Positions 1 through 9,491 of a stretch of DNA of 64,000 nucleotides are shown here, piece after piece; the stretch's first letter is position 1; every line of letters starts with the position of its first letter. The stretch is from contig CALSNA010000004.1 of the NCBI GenBank assembly GCA_943787595.1, forward strand, positions 372,001 to 436,000, read 5' to 3'. A program made the translations under genes and the position numbers. The notes under the pieces were generated by a model. It was given only the letters and a program-made list of their open reading frames with translations, was not told the DNA's origin and did no database searches. The DNA is from an uncultured Pseudomonadales bacterium. GTDB taxonomy: Bacteria > Pseudomonadota > Gammaproteobacteria > Pseudomonadales > Balneatricaceae.

Positions 1-1158
1 GATCACAGTGGTCAGTTTATGCCACTGCATTTAGAAGGTGAAGCAATAGCCCGTGGTAGCACCGCAGTGCTTGACATAAAACAGTCACAGCAAACCTTTG
101 TCTTCAACAGAATTGACTGCCGGCCAATACCTTCCTTGTTGCGTGGTTTTTCAGCGCCGGTCAATCTTAAGTATGATTACCATGCTGATGATCTGTTATT
201 GCTAGCTAGTCACGAAACAGATGGTTTTAATCGATGGGAAGCAGCCCAACGTTTACAAGTCATGGTCCTTGAAAGAGTTATGCAGGCCATGAGTGACGGT
301 AAGTCGTTGCCGCTAGATATCCGGTTGCTGAAATTTTTTCGCACCCTCTTGCAAGCATCCCAGTTGGATCCAGCTATGGTGGCACGTTTAGTCCGATTGC
401 CAAGTGAGGCTTACTTGTCTGCAAGTGCCGTTCAGGTAAATGTGGAATTGATCCATAGAGGGCGTGAGCAACTCAGGCAGCAGTTGGCTGAGGCCCTTGA
501 ACTTGAATGGCGTGCATGTTATTTCCACCACCATAATGATCATTGTTTTAGCCAGGATAGCGAGTCTATCGGACGTCGTGCCTTAAAAAATGCTTGCCTA
601 GACTATTTGGGGATACTGCAAAAGCTGGCTTACCAAAACATGGCGTTGGCTCAGGTCCAGGCACGCCGTAATATGACAGATGTTAGTGCTGGTTTGCAGG
701 TTCTATTAGCACAGGATAATCAGGCCGTTGCAGTGCCGCTGCTAAAAGAATTTTACCAGTGCTGGAAGCATGATACGCAGGTTATAGATAAATGGTTCTC
801 CATGCAGGCGAGTGTGAATCGACCTGGCCTTCTTCCCTTGGTCAAACAGTTGCTGGAGCATCCAGCATTTAGCCTTAAAAATCCTAATAAGGTGCGTAGC
901 GTTATTGGCAGTTTCGTCCAAAATGCGATTAATTTCCATGATTACAGTGGATCTGGTTACTGCTGGTTGGCAGACATATTATTACAGTTAGATGGCATTA
1001 ATCCGCAAATGGCGGCACGTCTTGCAACTCCTCTTGGGCGTTGGAAGAAGCACACAAAGGATCGTCAAAGACATATGAGACGACAGTTACAACGACTGAT
1101 AGATCAGCCATTAAGCAATGAATTGTATGAAGTGATTAGCAAAGGCTTGGCACAATAA
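1..1158 (+). CDS. pepN: Aminopeptidase N, C-terminal part (5' end outside window)
   Basis: The frame is open from the first base, so the gene begins upstream and only about 385 C-terminal residues are here; the family is usually about 870-890 residues. The visible part matches the C-terminal helical domain of the M1 zinc aminopeptidase PepN, with stretches such as SAPVNLKYDY, FNRWEAAQ and, near the end, NPNKVRSVIGSF and RWKKHTKDRQRHMRRQL. The catalytic HEXXH domain lies outside the window. The enzyme is a cytoplasmic broad-specificity aminopeptidase of late protein turnover. It converges on the riboflavin synthase gene on the other strand. Confidence 0.93.
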   Translation, partial: DHSGQFMPLHLEGEAIARGSTAVLDIKQSQQTFVFNRIDCRPIPSLLRGFSAPVNLKYDYHADDLLLLASHETDGFNRWEAAQRLQVMVLERVMQAMSDGKSLPLDIRLLKFFRTLLQASQLDPAMVARLVRLPSEAYLSASAVQVNVELIHRGREQLRQQLAEALELEWRACYFHHHNDHCFSQDSESIGRRALKNACLDYLGILQKLAYQNMALAQVQARRNMTDVSAGLQVLLAQDNQAVAVPLLKEFYQCWKHDTQVIDKWFSMQASVNRPGLLPLVKQLLEHPAFSLKNPNKVRSVIGSFVQNAINFHDYSGSGYCWLADILLQLDGINPQMAARLATPLGRWKKHTKDRQRHMRRQLQRLIDQPLSNELYEVISKGLAQ

Positions 1159-1234
1159 TTAAGTATGATTCTACAACCATGCTAACTTATTGGTTTGTAG
1201 TTCATCAATTTGAATTGAGTACGAGGGACTCTGT

Positions 1235-1867
1235 CTAATGGCTTTCTAGATGGTTCGTGATAAAGCGCTGCTTTACCAGGTTTTCTACGGTTGTGACAAT
1301 GGTTTGTGTCTGATGATCAATTTCCAGATTAATTCGTTGACCTACCTTGGCGGTGTCAAAACAGGTGCAATTTAACGTTTCTGGAATCAGGCAGATGGAA
1401 AAACTGTCCTGTTGTACCGACGCAACAGTCAGGCTACAGCCATCTAGTCCAATAAATCCTTGTGGCAGGATATATTTGGCTAGGCTATTAGGCAGCTTAA
1501 AATACAGGGTACAGTTGTTGTTCTGTCGTTCAATTTTAGTTATAGCAATAGCACTAGTGATGTGGCCAGAAAGAATATGTCCCCCAATTTCATCCCCGAA
1601 CTTAAGTGATCGTTCAATATTGACCTCATTGCCATACACTAAATCACCTAGGTTAGTTAGCTTCAGGGTCTGGCCGATTACATCAAATCTGACTAGATCA
1701 TTGTTCTGCCCGGTCACAGTCAGGCAAGTGCCATTTATGGCAATGCTGGCACCCACAATGATTTGAGCAGTTAACGCCCGGGGTAACTGTATTTCCAGGC
1801 TGCGAAAGTTGCTTGCTGTGTGTATGGCTTTGACGGTGCCTTTGCCCTGTACGATTCCTGTAAACAT
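1235..1867 (-). CDS. ribE: Riboflavin synthase (alpha subunit)
   Basis: Last step of riboflavin synthesis: dismutation of two 6,7-dimethyl-8-ribityllumazine molecules to riboflavin. The protein begins with the family signature MFTGIVQGKG, and the two repeated lumazine-binding barrels are visible, the first with ASIAINGTCLTV and GDEIGGHILSGH, the second with FIGLDGCSLTVASV. The start is set at the ATG of MFTGIV; an ATG five codons upstream (1882) is possible but family members start at MFTG. About 210 residues, normal for the family. The gene stands alone; in other bacteria it is often called ribC. Divergent from pyrD. Confidence 0.93.
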   Translation of the reverse strand: MFTGIVQGKGTVKAIHTASNFRSLEIQLPRALTAQIIVGASIAINGTCLTVTGQNNDLVRFDVIGQTLKLTNLGDLVYGNEVNIERSLKFGDEIGGHILSGHITSAIAITKIERQNNNCTLYFKLPNSLAKYILPQGFIGLDGCSLTVASVQQDSFSICLIPETLNCTCFDTAKVGQRINLEIDHQTQTIVTTVENLVKQRFITNHLESH

Positions 1868-2233
1868 AATGATATCTATCATTTAGTGGATATTTGCAAT
1901 AGTTTATCTGAATAAAGATGCCATATAATCAGGCTATCGCTTAGAAAAATAGCTAAGCTGTTCGACTTATTTTCAGTATTAAATTTTGGTATTTAGGTAT
2001 ATAGTGAGGTAAATAAAATTGATCAAATGGATTTTAGCTGACAGGCGTTTATGATTTGCAATTGCTTTATTCAGCTAGTATAAACCGAAAAGTCCAACAC
2101 GACATCATTAAATCTTATATGGTGTGATATCCGCTTTTTAAGTATTAAGTCTCAACATAATGAGCTGGTGTGGTGGATCGATACATCCAGATGGCAATTG
2201 TGTTTCAATCATCATTAATGTCAGGTATTTAAA

Positions 2234-3268
2234 TTGTATCAATTGGCTCGTAAACTGCTATTTCAATTGTCTGCTGAAGCTGCACATCAACTTGCTTTGG
2301 AAGGGCTTGGAGCAGCCGTGCGGTTACGGTTGACTCCCATGCTGATGCCTAAAATGGAGTTGCTACCAGTTAAAGTGATGGGGCTTGAGTTCACCAATCC
2401 CGTGGGCTTGGCTGCGGGATTAGATAAAAATGGTGAATATATTGATGGCTTGGCTAGTGTTGGTTTTGGTTTTATAGAAATTGGTACGGTCACACCAAGG
2501 CCTCAATTAGGCAGCCCTAAGCCGAGGCTATTTCGCTTGCCAGAAGCACAAGCTATCATTAACCGGATGGGATTTAACAGCGCAGGTGTGGATGTGTTGA
2601 TACGCAACGTCCAGCGCGCTAGGTTTTCAGGTGTGCTTGGTATTAACATAGGTAAGAATATTGACACTCCTGTTGCTAGAGCAATTGATGATTATATTGC
2701 TTGCATGAACAAGGTATACTCTTGTGCTAGTTATATTGTGGTCAATATTTCCTCTCCCAATACGCCAGGTTTACGTGATCTACAGCGTAGCGAACGATTA
2801 CAGGACTTGCTCAGTGGTCTGAAACAGCAGCAACGTACATTACACTTGCAGCAGGGGCGTTATGTGCCACTGGCTGTTAAGATTGCACCTGATTTGGCAG
2901 TCAATGAACTCGAACAGATAGCACACTGTCTGCTATCCAATCAGATAGATGGGGTCATTGCAACCAACACTACAGAGTCTAGAGATGGAGTAACAACCTT
3001 GCCATATAGTGATGAAGTTGGTGGGCTTAGCGGTGCTCCGTTGATGCAATGTTCTACGGATACCATTGGCACTTTGGCAAAACTGCTTGATCAGCGCCTG
3101 CCAATTATTGGGGTTGGTGGTATTTGTAGTGAAGCTGATGCTGTTGCCAAATTAGTGGCTGGTGCTAGGCTAGTACAGTTATATAGTGGACTGGTCTACC
3201 AAGGGCCAGCTTTAGTCAGTAGATCAGTTAAGGCATTAGCTAGTTATGCACGCAACCAGCTTTCATAA
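2234..3268 (+). CDS. pyrD: Dihydroorotate dehydrogenase (quinone), class 2; TTG start
   Basis: Oxidises dihydroorotate to orotate in pyrimidine synthesis, passing electrons to membrane quinone through FMN. Class 2 features are present: the N-terminal membrane-associated helix (YQLARKLLFQLSAEAAHQLA), GLAAGLDKNGE, NRMGFNSAGVD, the catalytic-serine loop VNISSPNTPGLR, and the FMN-phosphate region GVGGI near the end. Length 344, typical. The start is a TTG at 2234: the first in-frame ATG lies well inside the family's conserved N-terminal helix, so it cannot be the true start. Confidence 0.95.
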   Translation: MYQLARKLLFQLSAEAAHQLALEGLGAAVRLRLTPMLMPKMELLPVKVMGLEFTNPVGLAAGLDKNGEYIDGLASVGFGFIEIGTVTPRPQLGSPKPRLFRLPEAQAIINRMGFNSAGVDVLIRNVQRARFSGVLGINIGKNIDTPVARAIDDYIACMNKVYSCASYIVVNISSPNTPGLRDLQRSERLQDLLSGLKQQQRTLHLQQGRYVPLAVKIAPDLAVNELEQIAHCLLSNQIDGVIATNTTESRDGVTTLPYSDEVGGLSGAPLMQCSTDTIGTLAKLLDQRLPIIGVGGICSEADAVAKLVAGARLVQLYSGLVYQGPALVSRSVKALASYARNQLS

Positions 3269-3889
3269 CTCAGATATTAATATGGCCATAATCGTACGAT
3301 ATTGTAATATTTGCATATGTCTAAATATTGTTCATACAGTAAGTATTGTTCATGATCGCCATATGTAATAAAATGCATGCACAAAATTCAAGGTGATTTA
3401 CGAATACTAAGCCTAATAAAACCAAATAATTATGATCAAGCTTGGTATCGCTTTTACTACACTGACTAGTGCTTATAGTCATCTTAAAAGCTTATTACCC
3501 AAGCTACAAGTAAGACTCTGGAAGATAGATAAAGACGCATGAAATGGATTGCGTTCTGGCATCTTAATTTTCATTATCATAATTATTTCCACTGCGGTTA
3601 AAATAACACCTCTAGACTTAACCGAAACATTAATATTAATTAGGAGATCTGTGAGGATACCGAGATTTATTTTGAGCTGGGCAAAAACGGTCAAAAATTG
3701 ACGCAAAACCCCGTAGTATTGACAACCCCTGCAGGCCAAGGACTGCGATTGTCAATCCGTTTTGAGTGCCTATCTTAAGTTAATGTTTAACGTCTTACTG
3801 GTCAAATCAATTATTATTAAATGAGCTTTCTAAGATTAAATGGTTACAATATTATTAAGTATTAAATGATAATTATGAGGAGAGTTGGT
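3269..3889 (+). other. Intergenic region without a supported gene
   Basis: About 620 bases between pyrD and coxB. Plus-strand frames show a hydrophobic stretch (GILIFIIIIISTAVKI near 3556-3603) and, in another frame, a clean run ending at 3778 (LTTPAGQGLRLSIRFE). This could be a decayed small membrane or pseudopilin-like gene, but it is too short and too shifted to assign. The coxB promoter must lie here. Confidence 0.3.
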
Positions 3890-5011
3890 ATGTTAACCAG
3901 ATTCAGGCGATGTCTGATTTCTGCAATGATGATGGTGTTGTCCCCAGCTATATACGCAGCATGGGAGCTAAATATGCCACAGGGAGTTACGGAAGTAAGC
4001 CAGTCTGTATATGATCTGCATATGCTAATCCTTTGGATTTGTGTAGGGATTGGTGTGATTGTGTTTGGTGTGATGTTTTACTCAATTATCAGACACCGTA
4101 AATCCAGAGGGGTAAAGGCAGCACAGTTTCACGAAAGCTTGTCCCTTGAATTACTGTGGACAGCCATCCCAACCGTAATCCTGATTGCTATGGCTGTCCC
4201 AGCCACAACGACCCTGATTAACATGTACGATCCATCTGATGCCGATATAGATATTAAAATAACTGGCTATCAGTGGAAATGGCAATACGAGTATATGGGT
4301 GAAAATGTCAGTTTTTTTAGTAATCTAACCACCTCAGACCGACAAATTCATAATCAAGATGAAAAAGGGTCCAACTACCTATTAGAAGTGGATAATCGTT
4401 TAGTTATCCCAACAGGTAAAAAAATACGTTTTCTGCTGACCTCTAATGACGTGATTCATGCATGGTGGGTGCCGGCGTTAGCAGTTAAAAAAGATGCCAT
4501 ACCAGGATATATTAACGAGTCCTGGACCCAGATTGAGAGTCCGGGTATCTATCGAGGTCAATGTACGGAGCTGTGTGGCGTCGACCATGGCTTTATGCCT
4601 ATTGTAGTAGAAGTGGTCAGCCCGCAAGATTACCAGGTGTGGCTTGATGCTCAGCGTTCTGCTGCGCAAGCACAGTCAGCTGCAGCGCAACAAGACTGGT
4701 CATATGATCAACTCATGGCGCGTGGTGAACAGGTCTATGCCAGTCAATGCAGCGCTTGTCATGGTGCCAATGGCGAAGGGTTGGGTTCTGTGTTTCCAGC
4801 CCTTAAGGATAGCCCTGTAGCAACAACAGGTTCGGTAGAGCGCCATATTGACATTATTCTTAATGGGGTTTCTGGAACCGCCATGCAGGCTTTTATGGCA
4901 CAGCTTAGTTCAGTTGACGTGGCGGCAGTCACTACCTATGAAAGAAATGCATGGGGTAACAACACAGGGGATGTGATAACCCCTCAACAAATTGTCGATG
5001 CGAAACAATAA
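3890..5011 (+). CDS. coxB: Cytochrome c oxidase subunit II with C-terminal cytochrome c domain
   Basis: Electron entry subunit of the aa3-type terminal oxidase in the inner membrane. In order: a signal peptide ending near YAAWELN, two transmembrane helices (about residues 40-65 and 85-105), the periplasmic cupredoxin domain with the CuA motif CTELCGVDHGFMPI, and a C-terminal mono-heme cytochrome c domain with CSACHG. The start is placed at 3890 because GAGGAG lies about eight bases before it; an in-frame ATG at 3866 has no such site. First gene of the operon; coxA begins 12 bases after the stop. Confidence 0.95.
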   Translation: MLTRFRRCLISAMMMVLSPAIYAAWELNMPQGVTEVSQSVYDLHMLILWICVGIGVIVFGVMFYSIIRHRKSRGVKAAQFHESLSLELLWTAIPTVILIAMAVPATTTLINMYDPSDADIDIKITGYQWKWQYEYMGENVSFFSNLTTSDRQIHNQDEKGSNYLLEVDNRLVIPTGKKIRFLLTSNDVIHAWWVPALAVKKDAIPGYINESWTQIESPGIYRGQCTELCGVDHGFMPIVVEVVSPQDYQVWLDAQRSAAQAQSAAAQQDWSYDQLMARGEQVYASQCSACHGANGEGLGSVFPALKDSPVATTGSVERHIDIILNGVSGTAMQAFMAQLSSVDVAAVTTYERNAWGNNTGDVITPQQIVDAKQ

Positions 5012-5023
5012 CGGGAGCCTGAT

Positions 5024-6607
5024 ATGACAACTGTGACCGCACATCATGACGATCACGTACACCATGGTCCTGCTAAGGGGCTCATGCGATGGGTATTAAC
5101 CACTAACCACAAGGACATAGGTACTATGTACTTATGGTTCTCTTTTGCAATGCTGTTGACGGGTGGTTGCATGGCATTAATTATCCGGACTGAATTATTC
5201 CAGCCCGGCTTGCAATTGATAGAACCTGAGTTCTTCAATCAAATGACTACAATGCATGGCCTGATTATGGTCTTTGGCGCTATTATGCCAGCGTTCGTCG
5301 GGCTAGCAAACTGGATGGTGCCATTGATGGTAGGAGCGCCAGATATGGCGCTGCCACGGATGAATAATTGGAGTTTCTGGATTCTACCATTTGCCTTTGG
5401 CATGATGCTGTTAACATTGTTCTCCGAAGCTGGGGCACCCAACTTCGGTTGGACTTTTTATGCACCCTTATCGACCACCTATGCTCCCAGCAGTGTAACT
5501 TTCTTCATACTGGCAGTTCATATGTTAGGTCTTTCTTCAATAATGGGAGCCATCAACATTGTTGTAACTATCCTGAACCTAAGGGCTCCAGGTATGACTC
5601 TGATGAAAATGCCCTTGTTTGTCTGGACTTGGCTGATTACAGCCTATTTGTTGATTGCCGTTATGCCTGTGTTAGCAGGAGTGGTAACCATGATGCTGAT
5701 GGATATCCATTTTGGCACCAGCTTTTTTAATGCCGCTGGTGGTGGTGACCCAGTGCTATTTCAGCATATATTCTGGTTCTTTGGACACCCTGAAGTTTAT
5801 ATTATGATATTGCCAGCATTTGGTATTGTTTCGCAAATCATTCCGGTGTTTGCCCGCAAGCCATTGTTTGGTTACACATCCATGGTTTATGCTACGACCT
5901 CAATTGCCTTCCTATCATTTATCGTTTGGGCGCATCACATGTTCACTGTAGGCATGCCTTTGGCTGCCGAATTGTTTTTCATGTATGCCACAATGTTGAT
6001 TGCCATACCTACTGGGGTCAAGGTATTTAATTGGGTTGCAACCATGTTTAGGGGGTCCATGACATTCGAAACCCCTATGTTGTTTTCTATTGCTTTCGTG
6101 TTCTTATTCACCATAGGTGGGTTTTCTGGCCTGATGTTGTCTATAGTGCCTGCGGACTTCCAATACCACGATACCTATTTTGTTGTCGCCCATTTCCATT
6201 ATGTATTGGTTCCCGGAGCACTATTTGGCATCTTGGCTGGTGTATACTTCTGGCTGCCTAAATGGACTGGGTATTATTATAATGAGTCTTTGGGTAAATG
6301 GCACTTTTGGACCTCATTTATTGGTGTCAACATTACTTTTTTCCCAATGCACTTTGTAGGTTTAGCGGGCATGCCAAGAAGAGTACCGGACTACGCGCTG
6401 CAATTTGCTGACTTTAATGCCATAGCTTCTGCGGGAGCCTATATTTTTGGATTTGCTCAGTTAATTTTTTTGGTGTTGGTGATTAAGGCTATTTGTGGTG
6501 GTAAAAAGGCCAGTTCCTCAGTTTGGGAAGGTGCGGAAGGTCTTGAATGGTCTATTCCTTCACCAGCTCCTTACCATACATTTTCAGAACCACCCGTGGT
6601 GAAATAG
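5024..6607 (+). CDS. coxA: Cytochrome c oxidase subunit I
   Basis: Catalytic heme-copper subunit reducing oxygen to water and pumping protons. About twelve transmembrane helices. Key residues are visible: the CuB/tyrosine motif GHPEVYIMILPAFG, the histidine pair in WAHHMFTVGM, and heme ligands in YHDTYFVVAHFHYVL. The N-terminal TTNHKDIGTMYLWF is the usual opening of aa3 subunit I. Length 527, normal. Lies between coxB (12-base gap) and the Cox11 gene (13-base gap). Confidence 0.97.
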   Translation: MTTVTAHHDDHVHHGPAKGLMRWVLTTNHKDIGTMYLWFSFAMLLTGGCMALIIRTELFQPGLQLIEPEFFNQMTTMHGLIMVFGAIMPAFVGLANWMVPLMVGAPDMALPRMNNWSFWILPFAFGMMLLTLFSEAGAPNFGWTFYAPLSTTYAPSSVTFFILAVHMLGLSSIMGAINIVVTILNLRAPGMTLMKMPLFVWTWLITAYLLIAVMPVLAGVVTMMLMDIHFGTSFFNAAGGGDPVLFQHIFWFFGHPEVYIMILPAFGIVSQIIPVFARKPLFGYTSMVYATTSIAFLSFIVWAHHMFTVGMPLAAELFFMYATMLIAIPTGVKVFNWVATMFRGSMTFETPMLFSIAFVFLFTIGGFSGLMLSIVPADFQYHDTYFVVAHFHYVLVPGALFGILAGVYFWLPKWTGYYYNESLGKWHFWTSFIGVNITFFPMHFVGLAGMPRRVPDYALQFADFNAIASAGAYIFGFAQLIFLVLVIKAICGGKKASSSVWEGAEGLEWSIPSPAPYHTFSEPPVVK

Positions 6608-6620
6608 GTGATTAGAAAAA

Positions 6621-7172
6621 ATGGTAATGCATACTAGAGATATTTCAAAAACCCCGTTAAAGCTTGCCTTGATGGCTGTGGTGATGTTCGGTTTTGGGTT
6701 TCTAATGGTGCCACTATATGACGTGTTTTGTGATTTGGTCGGACTAAATGGCAAGACCCAGGGTCAGGTGGCCAAGGTGCAGCAGACTATCGATGAAGAA
6801 CGCTGGATTACTGTGCAGTTTACATCCACTAATAATGATCAGATGCCATGGCACTTTCGGCCACTGCAGCAACAAATTAAGGTGAATCCAGGTGCTTGGA
6901 ATACAGTATCGTTCTGGGCTTTTAATCCTACTGAACAGGCAATGGTAGCACAAGCAGTGCCTAGTGTTTCACCGGCACAGGGTGCCGAGTATTTGCAGAA
7001 AGCGGATTGTTTTTGTTTTGAGCAACAGTGGTTGGATGCTGGTGAAGCAAGTGAAATGAAATTGGTCTTTACAGTAGTAAATGACTTGCCAAAAGAAATT
7101 CGCACCTTGACTCTGTCTTACACCCTGTTTGATGCTGGAGACTTTGCATCGCCGATGTTAGCGCATCAATAA
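6621..7172 (+). CDS. ctaG: Cytochrome c oxidase assembly protein CtaG/Cox11
   Basis: Copper chaperone that delivers copper to the CuB centre of subunit I. One N-terminal transmembrane anchor (about residues 13-32, ending in FLMVPLYDVFCD), then a periplasmic immunoglobulin-like domain carrying the copper-binding motif CFCFEQQ near residue 130. Length 183, typical. Two possible ATG starts lie six bases apart (6621 and 6627). Fits its place between coxA and coxC. Confidence 0.93.
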   Translation: MVMHTRDISKTPLKLALMAVVMFGFGFLMVPLYDVFCDLVGLNGKTQGQVAKVQQTIDEERWITVQFTSTNNDQMPWHFRPLQQQIKVNPGAWNTVSFWAFNPTEQAMVAQAVPSVSPAQGAEYLQKADCFCFEQQWLDAGEASEMKLVFTVVNDLPKEIRTLTLSYTLFDAGDFASPMLAHQ

Positions 7173-7259
7173 TTTAAAGGATCAATGTAACAGGTTTATG
7201 TAGATCTGAAGAACTGATAATAGCAAAATTCTGTCTTCCGAACTAAGGAGCGTTAAGTA

Positions 7260-8147
7260 ATGACAACATCCAGTTATTATGTCCCTGATAGCAGTCGCTG
7301 GCCTATCCTAGCGAGTATTGGTTTGATCTTACTGGCTGCTGGGGGAGGAGGCATGTTGAATCATATGTCGGCTGGTGGTCATGGTATGACCTTGCCACAT
7401 TTTGCATTCTATGCTGGTGCACTGTGTATGTCGTATGTATTGTTTAGATGGTTCAGTAACGTAATTTCCGAAAGTATGGCTGGCATGTATAGTCTTCAAA
7501 TGGATCGGTCATTCCGCTGGAGTATGTGCTGGTTTATCTTCTCTGAAGTGATGTTCTTTGCTGCATTCTTTGGGGCTTTATTTTATGTGCGCCAGTTTGC
7601 AGTACCTTGGCTTGGTGGTGAAGGTGACAAAGGCGTAGCTCACTTATTATGGCCTGATTTTGTCCCCACTTGGCCGCTATTTAATAATCCTGCCGGTACG
7701 GACTTGCCAGGGCCCAACCAGATTATTGATCCCTGGCACCTTCCTCTGCTCAACACAGTTTTGCTCATTTCTTCCAGCGTTACCATTACCTTCGCCCACC
7801 ATGCCTTGCGTGCCATGCAACGTGGTCGAACCATATTTTGGTTAGCCTTTACGATAATCCTGGGTGCCACATTTGTGTATTACCAGATCCTTGAATACGT
7901 TGAAGCATATGGAGAATTGGGACTGACGCTAGATTCTGGTATCTATGGTTCGACATTTTTTATGCTGACAGGATTTCACGGTGTACATGTAACTCTGGGT
8001 GCATTTATTTTATTTATTATGTGGCTCAGAATTTGTCGAGGTCACTTTACTCCTGACCAACATTTTGGATTTGAAGCCGCAGCCTGGTATTGGCATTTTG
8101 TAGATATGGTATGGATCGGATTATTTATATTTGTTTATATCTTATAG
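7260..8147 (+). CDS. coxC: Cytochrome c oxidase subunit III
   Basis: Seven-helix subunit III of the aa3 oxidase, which stabilises subunit I. Recognisable segments are YVPDSSRWP at the N terminus, RWSMCWFIFSEVMFFAAFFG, and the closing FGFEAAAWYWHFVDMVWIGL. Length 295, normal. A GGAG site precedes the ATG. The 87-base gap after ctaG is long enough for a decayed short gene but holds no recognisable one. Confidence 0.96.
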   Translation: MTTSSYYVPDSSRWPILASIGLILLAAGGGGMLNHMSAGGHGMTLPHFAFYAGALCMSYVLFRWFSNVISESMAGMYSLQMDRSFRWSMCWFIFSEVMFFAAFFGALFYVRQFAVPWLGGEGDKGVAHLLWPDFVPTWPLFNNPAGTDLPGPNQIIDPWHLPLLNTVLLISSSVTITFAHHALRAMQRGRTIFWLAFTIILGATFVYYQILEYVEAYGELGLTLDSGIYGSTFFMLTGFHGVHVTLGAFILFIMWLRICRGHFTPDQHFGFEAAAWYWHFVDMVWIGLFIFVYIL

Positions 8148-8157
8148 CGCAAAGGTC

Positions 8158-8183
8158 AGCCAGTCAGAAAATCATGGCTGGCT
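8158..8183. terminator. Short inverted repeat between convergent coxC and DUF2909 genes
   Basis: AGCCAG and CTGGCT form a six-base stem around a 14-base loop, eleven bases after the coxC stop and before the end of the oppositely oriented DUF2909 gene. Its place suits a bidirectional terminator, but the stem is short and there is no long T run. Confidence 0.3.
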
Positions 8184-8210
8184 CTTACATCGCCTCGTAT
8201 AATATCAGTA

Positions 8211-8432
8211 TTAAGGTTGGTGTATTTCCAGCCATGGGGCACGAGACGTTAATTCTCCGCTCCAGAACCCGTAAATTAGTACCAATATTAGTAGTAAACA
8301 AAAGCCAACTCTGAATTTTAATGAGGTAAGCAGTCTAGTAGAGTTTTTAGGATCCTTAAGTAAAAAAAAGAAGCCACATGCAAGCCCCACTAAAGCCAGT
8401 ATAAATAGGGTGATAATCAATGATTTTATCAT
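8211..8432 (-). CDS. Small twin-transmembrane protein (DUF2909 type)
   Basis: 73 residues with two hydrophobic helices, the first MIKSLIITLFILALVGLACG, the second VGFCLLLILVLIYGF, separated by a short charged loop. This matches the small DUF2909 proteins found among cox genes of Pseudomonas-like bacteria; the function is unknown. The start is placed at the methionine directly before the first helix; an upstream ATG at 8474 would add 14 residues of unlikely sequence. It is on the opposite strand to the cox genes and converges on coxC. Confidence 0.75.
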   Translation of the reverse strand: MIKSLIITLFILALVGLACGFFFLLKDPKNSTRLLTSLKFRVGFCLLLILVLIYGFWSGELTSRAPWLEIHQP

Positions 8433-8729
8433 GGTGCAAGGCTCACGAGCCAACCGGGCTAGTAAGTCGCTCATGTCTACTTAATAACAATATTATAAAC
8501 ATACAAAAACTCCGTTGTGAACCAGTGTTACAAGTAACTATAATAATACTAAAGGCCTGATCTTAAAATTTGAGTTTAAGATCCTATTATTGTTAATCAG
8601 TAATAGCAATAGCGATGAAAAATATCAATAACAGATTCAATATAACATGACGGCACAGATTCGAATACACTAACTGGGTCAATATTTGTTAAATATTTAA
8701 CGTATTAATGGACAAAAAAACGTTCAATT

Positions 8730-9491
8730 ATGGAATCGAAGACAATGAAGTTGTATTGGAATTGGAAGCTGGTTTCTTTTACTGCTCTGTTCTTGCCACT
8801 TACTATTAGTCTTGGTATCTGGCAATTACAGCGTGCTGAGGAGAAACAGTCGCTAGAGGTGAGCAAAGTTGAGCGTCAACATCCAATGGACTTTTCTAGT
8901 ATTCAACGTAGTACTGATAAGTTAGCGTACCAAAGGGTAACTTTGCAAGGTAACTTTGTTACGCCTTATGCATGGTTACTAGACAACCAAGTGGTCAATG
9001 GTCGAGTTGGTTACGATGTGTTGGGTCTGTTGCAGGAATATAAATCTAAAGGTAATGGGCGATTATTACTCATTAATCGTGGCTGGATACCACAAGGGAA
9101 AACACGTCAGCAAATGCCTAATATTAGTCATCCATCAGGCTTACTGGATTTACAAGGTGTCATTCATGTGCCTACAGGGCAACCTCTAGTCCTGTTGCCA
9201 GATAAACTGCAGCAATCAATTTATCCACAGCTATTGCAGACCATTGATATGGCATCACTGCAGCAATCTATAGGACTACCCCTGTTCGATTATATGTTGC
9301 GCCTTGACCGAAATAGTGAAGCAGTATTACAAACCCATTGGACTGGACCAGTGATGACATCAGCCAAGCATATGGGCTATGCGTGGCAGTGGTTTGGTTT
9401 GGCTTTAGTTTTGTTTATTCTATTTATTTATCAAACAGTAAGTCTCACAGCAGCTGAAGCTGTTGTTGGTACAGGAAACCGATATGATTAA
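8730..9491 (+). CDS. SURF1 family cytochrome oxidase assembly protein
   Basis: SURF1/Shy1 proteins help insert heme a into subunit I. Two transmembrane helices frame a periplasmic domain: the first ends in the family motif LGIWQLQRAEEK, the second is near the C terminus (AWQWFGLALVLFILFIYQTV). YQRVTLQGNF, LLINRGWIPQG and RVGYDVLGLL are typical. Length 253; an ATG five codons in (8745) is an equally good start. Its end overlaps the next gene by eight bases, so the two are translationally coupled. Confidence 0.88.
   Translation: MESKTMKLYWNWKLVSFTALFLPLTISLGIWQLQRAEEKQSLEVSKVERQHPMDFSSIQRSTDKLAYQRVTLQGNFVTPYAWLLDNQVVNGRVGYDVLGLLQEYKSKGNGRLLLINRGWIPQGKTRQQMPNISHPSGLLDLQGVIHVPTGQPLVLLPDKLQQSIYPQLLQTIDMASLQQSIGLPLFDYMLRLDRNSEAVLQTHWTGPVMTSAKHMGYAWQWFGLALVLFILFIYQTVSLTAAEAVVGTGNRYD

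Noticed and set aside
3479-3739. Minus-strand 86-codon frame upstream of coxB
   Set aside because: No family resemblance or ribosome site, and the opposite strand looks more like decayed coding text.
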